Assembly: GCA_022837485.1 (NCBI GenBank) | Contig: JALHHH010000002.1 | Location: forward strand, 1 to 64,000 | DNA from: Bacteroidales bacterium | GTDB taxonomy: Bacteria > Bacteroidota > Bacteroidia > Bacteroidales > Lentimicrobiaceae | DNA length: 64,000 nt | Reading direction: 5' to 3' | In this document: piece by piece, positions 1 to 7,564 of the stretch | Layout of the letters: each line of letters begins with the position of its first letter | Position numbering within the stretch: the first letter of the stretch is position 1 | Notes under the pieces: generated by a model | What the model saw: only the letters and a program-made list of their open reading frames with translations | What the model was told of the DNA's origin: nothing | The model's database searches: none | Position numbers and translations under genes: made by a program

Positions 1-95
1 ATAGAACTAAATTTCAAAATGACAAAGAACGTTTTAGGCTTAATGAGCCAAATTTGTTTAATTTTTAATAACGTCCCAGTTTTAATGGGACACTA
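1..95. other. Leader region upstream of the sensor kinase
   Basis: No gene is seen here. A 6-bp inverted repeat (GTCCCA at 73-78, TGGGAC at 86-91) ends five bases before the proposed GTG start. A CAAATTTG element at 49-56 differs by one base from the Bacteroidota TAnnTTTG -7 box. The repeat could be an operator or a hairpin affecting initiation; this is inference only. Confidence 0.35.
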
Positions 96-2645
96 GTGAT
101 ACTATATACCACATTAATGGACCTGAGAGTGCATTTCCCCGGCATATTTCCCGCAGAGATCAAAGCTGCTGAGGCTTTGGTACATGCGCTGAATCTGAAA
201 AGAGTCAGATTTCTTGTAAAAACCGGACCGGATTCTGTCCCATCAGAATTTTATACCGCATATACCATCGCGGAAGCCGGCAATAACCCGAAAGAACAGT
301 CTCATGAAACACAAACCCAATCCTTCCTGCATTCGGAAAGCCACACTGCCACACTATCCGGTACGCAAGGGATTGATAATCCTGGTCCTGACATTTCTGC
401 AAAACCCGGCTTTTTGCTGAAGCATCTGCTTGCACTGGATTCGCAGGATGTTTTTGTGCTTTTCGAATCGCGTCTTCAAGCCTTTGCTCATGAAACCATA
501 ACGTATTTAGAGGGGTTCGCCGGACTTCTAAAAAAATCCATGGAATCCGGTATTGACCGGAGTTTTCTTGAGATCGAGCGGACAAAGTACATGCATTTGT
601 TCTCCTCGGCTCCCGAAGGTATTGTGATGCTCGACGGTGAAAACCGCGTGCTTGAAGTAAATCCGGAGTTTGAACGTATGTTTGGTTACTCCTCAGCCGA
701 ACTTCTGGGCCAGCGCCTCGATGAGCTTATTGCCCCAAAAGGAATGATAGTCGAAGCCCGGGAGTTTACCCGGCGCAACTGGATGGGGAAGCAGGTTGCC
801 GCTGATAGCCGCCGCAAACGGCGCGACGGCACTCTGCTCGATGTTTCTATTCTGGGTGTCCCGTTCGATGATCAGTTTGGAGCAAAAAGAATTTTTGGTA
901 TTTACCGGGATATCAGCAACAGGGTTAACAGCGAAAAGCAGCAGCGAGACCGCATTGCTTTTATCGAATACATCAGTCGTCTTTCGTCCGACCTCATTAA
1001 TATGGAAGCCGGACAGGTTGACCATGCCATCGAAGAAGCCCTGGAAAGAATCGGAGTCCTCGTTAATGCCGAGAGAGCCTATATTGTTGGCCTTTCCGGT
1101 GACGAGCGCACCATCCTGATTACGCATGAGTGGGCCTGCGATCCCCGGTACGCCCACGGGCTTCGTCAGCCGGGCATACGGATCGAAGAGATCGGCTCCT
1201 ATTTCGACCTTCTGAAATCGGGAAGGAATACCGTTTTACACCGCGATTCCATTGCCGGTGAACCGGAGTTTTCCTACCTCGCTTTCTACCTTGATATGCT
1301 TGAAATTGAAAGCCTGGTAAATATTCCTCTCTTTGCGGATAAGTCATTCATTGGTTATATAGGGGCAGATACCTACAGCCGGCCAGCCCGTTGGGATGAA
1401 CAAACCCTCAACAACCTGAGACTTGCCGGTCAGATAATTGCCAATGCGCTTTCGCGGAAGGACAGGGAGGAGAAACTGAGTGCAGCACTTGCACGTGCCG
1501 AATCATCCGACCGGCTGAAATCGGCATTCCTGGCCGGAATTTCGCATGAAGTAAGAACCCCCATGAACCATATTATGGGATTTATGAACCTGCTGAATGA
1601 ACCGGATCTGGTTAAAGAAGAAAGACAGGAATACATCTCCATTATGAAATCTAGCGGCAAACAGCTGCTCCGGATTATCGACGAAGTAATTGAACTGGCC
1701 ATGCTCGATGCAGGGCAGGTTATGCTTAAAGAGAATCCCTGCCATATTTCACGCTTCCTCGAATCCCTGTACGCCGAATTCAGGGAAATCATTGCGGAAA
1801 GCCGTAAACCGGATCTGAATATTACTTCGGATATCCCGGATGTGTTTGCAGGAAAAGTAATAGTTACCGATGAGGTTAAACTCAGGCATATACTGTGGAA
1901 CCTGCTTTCAAACGCCGTTAAGTTTACTTCTGCCGGCAGCATACGCTTCGGGGCAAGAATGATTGCTGAAAGCAGGCTGGAGTTTTACGTAAGCGATACC
2001 GGCATCGGCATCGATCCGTGTTACCACAGCGAGATATTTGAACGCTTCCACCGGCTCGACTCAAGTCTTTCGAGTCGATTCGGAGGTACCGGACTCGGAC
2101 TTCCGGTAAGTCAGAGACTCGCTTCTTTGTTTGGCAGTCGAATTCACGTTGAATCCACCCCCGGAAAGGGATCCCTGTTTACATTTTCAATCCCTTATCT
2201 CCTTTATGCTGAACAGCCGGCTGCAGGAAAAGGTGCATTGCTGCCCGATTCCGGATCCCGGCTGAAAGACAAAACCATACTGATGGTGGAAGACGATCTG
2301 GTTAACCTCCGGTTTCTAACGGCCATTCTGATGAAAACAGGGGCTGAACTGTTACACGCTGCCAATGGTGAAGATGCTGTAAGGCTGGTCGGCTGCAATA
2401 ACATCGACCTGGTACTTATGGATATGCAGCTGCCGGTAATGGATGGCTATGAGGCAACCCGAAGAATTAAGGCAATTAGTCCGGATCTTCCGGTTATTGC
2501 GCAAACGGCACAGGTACTAACGGGCGATCGCGACAATTGCCTGTCTGCAGGCTGCGACGATTACATCCCCAAACCCATTGATAAGAACCTGCTTTATACT
2601 AAAATCAGCAGCCTGATACTCCCTGAAGAAAATAAAGGCTTTTAA
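96..2645 (+). CDS. Hybrid sensor histidine kinase (PAS-GAF-HisKA-HATPase-REC)
   Basis: Two-component hybrid kinase of 849 residues. An N-terminal region of about 160 residues has no recognised domain. It is followed by a PAS domain (about 163-278), a GAF-like domain (about 285-451), HisKA with the H-box SHEVRTP and phospho-accepting His484, a HATPase with an N-box near 600 and G-boxes (DTGIGID, FGGTGLGL), and a C-terminal receiver (about 727-846) with Asp776 in LMDMQLPVMDG. No transmembrane segment is obvious, so it is probably cytosolic and senses through PAS/GAF. The start is GTG at 96; an ATG at 117 is an alternative. No partner regulator is adjacent, so the signal is unknown. Its stop overlaps the convergent queD stop by four bases (TTAA). 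Confidence 0.93.
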   Translation: MILYTTLMDLRVHFPGIFPAEIKAAEALVHALNLKRVRFLVKTGPDSVPSEFYTAYTIAEAGNNPKEQSHETQTQSFLHSESHTATLSGTQGIDNPGPDISAKPGFLLKHLLALDSQDVFVLFESRLQAFAHETITYLEGFAGLLKKSMESGIDRSFLEIERTKYMHLFSSAPEGIVMLDGENRVLEVNPEFERMFGYSSAELLGQRLDELIAPKGMIVEAREFTRRNWMGKQVAADSRRKRRDGTLLDVSILGVPFDDQFGAKRIFGIYRDISNRVNSEKQQRDRIAFIEYISRLSSDLINMEAGQVDHAIEEALERIGVLVNAERAYIVGLSGDERTILITHEWACDPRYAHGLRQPGIRIEEIGSYFDLLKSGRNTVLHRDSIAGEPEFSYLAFYLDMLEIESLVNIPLFADKSFIGYIGADTYSRPARWDEQTLNNLRLAGQIIANALSRKDREEKLSAALARAESSDRLKSAFLAGISHEVRTPMNHIMGFMNLLNEPDLVKEERQEYISIMKSSGKQLLRIIDEVIELAMLDAGQVMLKENPCHISRFLESLYAEFREIIAESRKPDLNITSDIPDVFAGKVIVTDEVKLRHILWNLLSNAVKFTSAGSIRFGARMIAESRLEFYVSDTGIGIDPCYHSEIFERFHRLDSSLSSRFGGTGLGLPVSQRLASLFGSRIHVESTPGKGSLFTFSIPYLLYAEQPAAGKGALLPDSGSRLKDKTILMVEDDLVNLRFLTAILMKTGAELLHAANGEDAVRLVGCNNIDLVLMDMQLPVMDGYEATRRIKAISPDLPVIAQTAQVLTGDRDNCLSAGCDDYIPKPIDKNLLYTKISSLILPEENKGF

Positions 2646-3097
2646 CGGCTAAGATTGTCCTCGGCATACCATTCGGCATACGAAGTTACGGTCTCCCTCA
2701 ACTTCAGACTGTGCAGGTTTATACCATCGGGCAGTGCTCCGGTCAGGCGTTCGGCAAAATCGCACAGAAGATTTTCAGAGCTTGGCTGGTAGTCAACCAG
2801 TTTTAGTCTTCCCACAAACTCTCCGAGAGAGCTTATTTCTTCGGGTGCAGTTACTTTACAGAGTACCAGCGAATGATCAAATTCATCTACGATCCGGCTT
2901 CGCACAATTTGTTTAAGCTCTTTAAAGTCCATTACCATCCCGAAGATGGGCGACCCGGGATCCTGCACCGGTCTTCCGGTAACCGTCACCAGCAATTCAT
3001 AGGAGTGGCCGTGAATGTGCCGGCATGGTCCATCGTATCCCGAAAGGGCATGGGCCATTTCAAATTTGAATTCTTTGGTCAACCTGATTACAGACAT
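2642..3097 (-). CDS. queD: 6-carboxytetrahydropterin synthase / 6-pyruvoyl-tetrahydropterin synthase family (QueD-like)
   Basis: 151 residues, the usual size for the family. The enzyme converts 7,8-dihydroneopterin triphosphate to 6-carboxytetrahydropterin for queuosine (or makes a related pterin). Zinc ligands are visible as His16 (FEMAHAL) and the HIHGH pair His29/His31. Cys25 in GPCRHIHG sits where the catalytic Cys is expected. The downstream MDFKELK, EFDHSLVL and KLRETVTSYAEW motifs are intact. The gene begins 11 bp after the stop of the secreted nuclease gene and is probably cotranscribed with it, although the functions look unrelated. No other queuosine gene is in the window, so the QueD rather than PTPS assignment rests on family knowledge. 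Confidence 0.9.
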   Translation of the reverse strand: MSVIRLTKEFKFEMAHALSGYDGPCRHIHGHSYELLVTVTGRPVQDPGSPIFGMVMDFKELKQIVRSRIVDEFDHSLVLCKVTAPEEISSLGEFVGRLKLVDYQPSSENLLCDFAERLTGALPDGINLHSLKLRETVTSYAEWYAEDNLSR

Positions 3098-3108
3098 GAT
3101 AAATCCGT

Positions 3109-4146
3109 TTATTTAATGATTCTGACAAATGCCGGCATCTTACCTGCCTGTTGAAGCGAAATTATGTAAAAACCCGGTGCCAGTGAGCCGGTGTTGATGT
3201 TTACGGAATATTCATCCGCTGTGCTGCTTGCGGTATACTGTCTGCCCGAAAGGTCGGTTACGCTGATGCTCAGATCGCGGGAGGTATAGTACCCGTTGTG
3301 ATCAACGATGCAGTACTCTGAGGCCGGAACCGGATATACCCTGATGTTGCTGTTGATGGCTGTAAAATCAACGGCCGTCGGATTCCCCCATATCTGAAGG
3401 GCGTATTCAGGATGGTCGATAAAAGGATTCCGGTTGTTTTGCAGTGCATATACCGCCTCGTTGCGTTCCGTTTCTTTGGTGCTCACCGGGTCGTTGGCAT
3501 GCCACTCCAGCATCATGGCCAATGCCCATGGCCTCAGCTGCGAACCCGTTACCTGATCGCTTCCTGGCCAGCCGGCATCTTCACCGTAATAACGCACCGA
3601 CATGTAAAAATAGGTCCTGGCGAAATCGCCCTTGTATTCATTAAGCGGCTCAAAAACCACTCCGGAGTACCCCGGATAACTGCAGTTGCCAACACGGCTT
3701 CCGTTACCCGATACGTACGTTGGATTTGAAACCGTGCCAAACGGATAATTCCCGCGCTTGTTGTTCACCCATCCGTCGGTAGGGTAGATGTGGAACAAAT
3801 CGGAATTCATGGGTGCCTGGTCGTTAAACCAGCTTTTGGGCCATGAGTGCTCGCGGTTGTAACAGTCGCATTCGCTGTTGTAGTTGCCGCACTGGTCGGT
3901 AACAAAGGTCCAGGTGCAGTTAGAATACATATCCCACACCCTTCCGTTGGGCAGGTCGTCGGTTGTTTGAAAAGCACTCCATAAACCAGAATAACTGATA
4001 ACGGTGTGGTCGTCGATGATGCTATGGAGTGCCGACTGCAAAGCCGTTCCGCTAAGGCCCGACGCTGCATTGTAATATCCTGAAGGAGGCTGTGTGGCAG
4101 CCTGAAGGGCAAATAGTACCGGTAATAAATTGAGAAGTCGTTTCAT
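3109..4146 (-). CDS. Secreted endonuclease I family nuclease with T9SS-type C-terminal sorting domain
   Basis: 345 residues with an N-terminal signal peptide (MKRLLNLLPVLFALQAATQ). The EndA/NucM-type catalytic core carries CDCYNREHSWPKSWF, with catalytic His100, and SDLFHIYPTDGWVNNKRGN. After about residue 265 there is a typical beta-rich type IX secretion tail: VYPVPASEYCIV, then SVTDLSGRQ and LAPGFYIISLQ, ending in FVRIIK. It is probably exported through the outer membrane and cleaves extracellular DNA or RNA to gain nutrients or remodel biofilm. This is the clearest T9SS substrate in the window and implies that a T9SS is encoded elsewhere. Confidence 0.92.
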   Translation of the reverse strand: MKRLLNLLPVLFALQAATQPPSGYYNAASGLSGTALQSALHSIIDDHTVISYSGLWSAFQTTDDLPNGRVWDMYSNCTWTFVTDQCGNYNSECDCYNREHSWPKSWFNDQAPMNSDLFHIYPTDGWVNNKRGNYPFGTVSNPTYVSGNGSRVGNCSYPGYSGVVFEPLNEYKGDFARTYFYMSVRYYGEDAGWPGSDQVTGSQLRPWALAMMLEWHANDPVSTKETERNEAVYALQNNRNPFIDHPEYALQIWGNPTAVDFTAINSNIRVYPVPASEYCIVDHNGYYTSRDLSISVTDLSGRQYTASSTADEYSVNINTGSLAPGFYIISLQQAGKMPAFVRIIK

Positions 4147-4246
4147 TCGGTAATTTTTTTACTCCGGATTCATCACGGGAAGTGTCCGGTTCCGGAGTGA
4201 TCTTTTGTTAAACAGTCTTTTTCGTGGATATGGGCAGTTTAATTTC

Positions 4247-4840
4247 TCAGATAAATTGCAGTATGATAAATCGGATTGCCAGCACCATAAGTACAAATCC
4301 CGACCATATTGCAAGTTTCCTTAAAAATGGCTTCATCCCCCTTTTCCGGCCAAAAAGCAGCCCTCCGGCTGAAGAAAGTATGAGCAGCGCGAAGAACAGC
4401 AGAAGAAATACCGGCGGCAGGGACATGCCCAGACCTGCTCCCATCCCGGCAAGGAACAAATTAAGCGCTCCCGACAGCGACAAAAGCAGCAGTGAGCTGA
4501 AATTATCGACAAGTATCACCCTGGCTTCATCGTGAAAACGGTAATTTTCGTACATAATTTTCAGACTGACGATGAGGATGACAGAAAAACCAAGATTTGC
4601 ACTATATACGGAAGCCAAAGGTTGCATGGCGACTCCGGCAAAGAATCCAGCCAGTAAGGCAAGGGTACGCAGCAAGGGCAGAACAAGAGGCAGCAGCAGG
4701 GGCTGCCTTTCATTCAGCCGGTGATGCAGGGCACCTGAGTACCATGCAGCCGTCAGGCTTTCAACGGAAAGCGCCAGTAAACCGATTATTATTGCTGTGT
4801 AATTCAAGACAATTGCTGATTCAAGGCCGCAAAAGTACAT
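4247..4840 (-). CDS. Divergent MntP/DUF204-like membrane protein
   Basis: About 197 residues from the ATG at 4840; a longer frame to 4966 would add a non-hydrophobic leader and run close to the pyk promoter. Six hydrophobic segments form two similar halves, as in the putative manganese efflux pump family. The first half has ALSVESLTAAWYSGAL and the second has SGALNLFLAGMGAGLGM. The Asp normally found in each half of MntP appears here as Glu and Asn, so transport of manganese is doubtful. A TAnnTTTG box at 4830-4837 overlaps the proposed start; a TTG start about 36 bases further in is possible. Family assignment is by pattern recognition only. Confidence 0.6.
   Translation of the reverse strand: MYFCGLESAIVLNYTAIIIGLLALSVESLTAAWYSGALHHRLNERQPLLLPLVLPLLRTLALLAGFFAGVAMQPLASVYSANLGFSVILIVSLKIMYENYRFHDEARVILVDNFSSLLLLSLSGALNLFLAGMGAGLGMSLPPVFLLLFFALLILSSAGGLLFGRKRGMKPFLRKLAIWSGFVLMVLAIRFIILQFI
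4830..4837 (-). promoter_or_regulatory. TACTTTTG -7 box before the MntP-like gene
   Basis: This is an exact match to Bacteroidota TAnnTTTG on the minus strand. It overlaps the ATG chosen for the MntP-like gene. If it is used, translation would have to start further inside (for example at the TTG in AIVLNY) or a longer transcript must also exist. Confidence 0.35.
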
Positions 4841-4984
4841 AAAATAGCAATCCGTTTCTGCCCGTACATTTTGTTCTGGTAAGGGTTTGGTGCTGAAATT
4901 CATCGATATGCGGCTAATGTGTACGGCTTTTCTAAACCCGTAAGCCTCCGGACCATACCGGGACAAATTCTCCCTTTTTTAACG

Positions 4985-4992
4985 TAAATTTG
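4985..4992 (+). promoter_or_regulatory. TAAATTTG -7 box for pyruvate kinase
   Basis: Exact TAnnTTTG match, with its last base 25 bases before the pyk ATG. This gives a short leader of about 20 nt. A clear -33 TTTG is not seen at the ideal spacing. Confidence 0.55.
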
Positions 4993-5017
4993 CCAATACA
5001 CCGAAATTCCGATTATC

Positions 5018-6439
5018 ATGCGCAAAACCAGAATTATAGCCACCCTGGGCCCGGCATCCTCCTCCGAAACAGTTCTTAAACAGCTTATGACCGCCGGTGT
5101 TAATGTTTTCAGGCTCAATTTCTCGCACGGTACTCACGAGGGGCACGCCCGTGCAGTTGAAACCATCAACAGACTGAATGAGCAGCTTGGAACGCACGTG
5201 GCAATACTGGCCGATCTTTCAGGGCCAAAAATCAGGACCGGAGAGGTAGAACATGGAAGTATGGAACTGGTTCCGGAAGAGCTGGTAACAATAAGCTCCA
5301 GGCCGGAACTCTGCCGCAAAGGCAGGATCAGTGTGAATTATCCCGATTTCGCTTCGGATGTTATGGAAGGCGAAGAAATACTGCTCGACGACGGAAAGAT
5401 TCTTCTGAAAGCCGTTTCTTCGGATGGAAAAGAATCGGTTACTGCCAGGGTAGTACAGGGAGGGACGCTTCTGTCCCGTAAAGGAGTAAACCTGCCCGAC
5501 ACACGCCTTAGCCTGCCCAGCCTCTCGGAGAAAGATCTTTACGACCTTGACTTTATATTAAAGCAGGATATTCAGTGGGTTGCCCTTTCGTTTGTCCGTA
5601 CCGCGGGCGATATTGAAATGCTGCGCAAGCGAATAGCGGAAGCCGGCCTTGAATTTCCTCCGCGTATCGTTGCAAAAATCGAGAAGCCGGAAGCTGTAGC
5701 CAATGCTGCCGCCATTATCAGGGCTGCCGATGCGGTAATGATTGCACGGGGCGATCTGGGAGTGGAAATTCCTCAGGAAAAGGTACCCATCATCCAAAAG
5801 AAAATCGTCCGGATGTGTATCGCTGCATCCAGACCTGTTATCGTTGCCACCCAAATGATGGAAGGGATGATCGCGAGCATGCGTCCTACTCGTGCCGAAG
5901 TCAGCGATGTGGCTAACTCGGTACTCGACGGCGCCGATGCTGTAATGCTGAGCGGTGAAACATCAATAGGCAGGTTTCCGGTGGAAACGGTAAATACCAT
6001 GCGCCGTATTATTACGGATGTTGAATCGGGCGAGATCATCTATCCCGACGTTGTTCCGGAAGAAACCCGGCAGGAACGCCGCATTTCGGATGCAGTGATT
6101 ATGGCTGCCGCAGATCTGGCACGCAAGGTGAACGCCCGGGCACTCATCGCCATGACGCATACGGGGTACTCGGCATTTAAACTTGCCAGCCATCGTACTC
6201 CTGCAGGTATTTATATCTTCTCCGACAACCGGCAACTCTTGTGTGCATTAAGCCTGGTATGGGGCGTGGAAGGAATCTGGATTCAGACATTCTCAAGCAC
6301 CGATTCTGCAATGCCTGAGATGCGCAAAAAACTGATCGAAAGCGGATTTATTGTCAAAGACGATTACATTATTTACGTTTCAAGCATCCCTATAGGCAAA
6401 GCCGGTAAAACCAATATGCTGAAACTCAGCGTAGTGTAA
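5018..6439 (+). CDS. pyk: Pyruvate kinase
   Basis: 473 residues, the normal bacterial length. It transfers phosphate from phosphoenolpyruvate to ADP at the end of glycolysis. The N-terminal RKTRIIATLGPASS, the ADLSGPKIRTGE and NLPDTRLSLPSLSEKD segments, the active-site signature IVAKIEKPEAV, the metal-binding MIARGDLGVEIP and the DGADAVMLSGETS motif are all intact. The C-terminal regulatory domain is present (about 345-473). The gene has its own TAnnTTTG box and is followed five bases later by the end of convergent comF. No sign of transfer or truncation. Confidence 0.98.
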   Translation: MRKTRIIATLGPASSSETVLKQLMTAGVNVFRLNFSHGTHEGHARAVETINRLNEQLGTHVAILADLSGPKIRTGEVEHGSMELVPEELVTISSRPELCRKGRISVNYPDFASDVMEGEEILLDDGKILLKAVSSDGKESVTARVVQGGTLLSRKGVNLPDTRLSLPSLSEKDLYDLDFILKQDIQWVALSFVRTAGDIEMLRKRIAEAGLEFPPRIVAKIEKPEAVANAAAIIRAADAVMIARGDLGVEIPQEKVPIIQKKIVRMCIAASRPVIVATQMMEGMIASMRPTRAEVSDVANSVLDGADAVMLSGETSIGRFPVETVNTMRRIITDVESGEIIYPDVVPEETRQERRISDAVIMAAADLARKVNARALIAMTHTGYSAFKLASHRTPAGIYIFSDNRQLLCALSLVWGVEGIWIQTFSSTDSAMPEMRKKLIESGFIVKDDYIIYVSSIPIGKAGKTNMLKLSVV

Positions 6440-6443
6440 CAGA

Positions 6444-7139
6444 CTATTTTACCGCGCAGGCAATGGAAGCCACGCTTACTTTTATTCCAGGTATGGTTAA
6501 AAGGGAATGCCCGGCAGCTTCCAGTGTCGATCCGGTAGTAATTACATCATCAACCAATAGTACGTGCTTTCCTGCATGCCGGTTAGTGTCGGTGATACGG
6601 AAGATCTCCTTTACATTCTCCCACCGCCGGAACCTCGACTTTCGGGTTTGCGTTTCCGATGCGTGAATACGCACAAGTGTGGTAATGTCGAGCTCAACCT
6701 GCATCGATGCAGCCAGTCCCAGGGCAAACCATTCGGCCTGGTTATATCCCCTTAGGGCAAGCTTTCGCGGATGAAGCGGTACGGGAATAACTGCACTTAT
6801 CCCGTCAAAAAGCGGCGACTGACGGAGATCCCGCCCATAAATCCGTCCCAGATATTCTCCGATCTCTTTGTATCCCTTGTATTTTAGCTGATGAACCAGA
6901 TGCTGTACTTTGCTGCCTTTTGTAAAGTAGTACAGCGATGCAGCCGAGGCAAAGTAAATCTTGCCCCAGAATTGCCGCGCCACCGGATTTTCTCCCTGCA
7001 GATGAAAACCGGTTTTGGGAAGTTTGTGCAGACAACTGAAGCACAAAACATTCTCGTTTTTGAAAAGTACATTCCCACACGAAAGACAAACCCTGGGATA
7101 GAAAAGGGATATCAGATCCCCTGCAAGTTGTTTCAGCAT
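6444..7139 (-). CDS. ComF family protein (phosphoribosyltransferase-like)
   Basis: 231 residues. An N-terminal double zinc-binding motif (CLSCGN and CFSCLHKL, residues about 18-38) is followed by a PRTase-type C-terminal domain with the PRPP loop VLLVDDVITTGSTLEAAG near residue 195. The family links the single-strand DNA uptake machinery to helicase function in competent bacteria. In Bacteroidota its role is less clear, and many non-competent species keep it. It is convergent with pyk and stands alone on its strand. Confidence 0.92.
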   Translation of the reverse strand: MLKQLAGDLISLFYPRVCLSCGNVLFKNENVLCFSCLHKLPKTGFHLQGENPVARQFWGKIYFASAASLYYFTKGSKVQHLVHQLKYKGYKEIGEYLGRIYGRDLRQSPLFDGISAVIPVPLHPRKLALRGYNQAEWFALGLAASMQVELDITTLVRIHASETQTRKSRFRRWENVKEIFRITDTNRHAGKHVLLVDDVITTGSTLEAAGHSLLTIPGIKVSVASIACAVK

Positions 7140-7507
7140 TGCGAGCGAAAGTTTAGTTATAATTTTTCACGCTTCACCGGTAGCACCCGATTGCGTCGTG
7201 ACCGATTTTTTGACCGGATAAAACAATAAAATCTGCAAGCAAAGAGGAGGGTATAGCGTGAAATGCAGATCCAACAATAAATCTTCAAACAAAAAACTGC
7301 TGATTGCAGAAATTCCCGGCACAAGCATAACAAGCAGTTCAGTTTGAAAGCTGAACTGTACGGGAATCATGCCTGCAATTTAGGGAAAAGAGAAGCAGCT
7401 TAGCTCACAGATGTGGATGAACCGGGCAAAGTAAACGTTTAACCGGACCAGAGGTTCCGGATTGGCATCAACAAGCAGGAAAGCGGATAGAGACTGCCGG
7501 ATATCAG
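7140..7507. other. Intergenic region between comF and the envelope operon
   Basis: About 370 bases. No convincing gene: the open frames are short, lack family features and have no clear start context. The only recognisable element is the terminator just below it (7508-7545). Confidence 0.5.
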
Positions 7508-7545
7508 GTAAAAAAAAAGGCTGCCGGGTTTACTCCGACAGCCTT
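7508..7545 (-). terminator. Intrinsic terminator of the envelope operon
   Basis: On the minus strand, AAAGGCTGTCGG and CCGGCAGCCTTT form a stem with one mismatch around a short loop, followed by a run of about nine T. It sits about 20 bases beyond the stop of the PpiD-like gene and is the natural 3' end of the coaX-to-ppiD transcript. Confidence 0.85.
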
Positions 7546-7564
7546 TGAAAGGTATTTTCAGATT

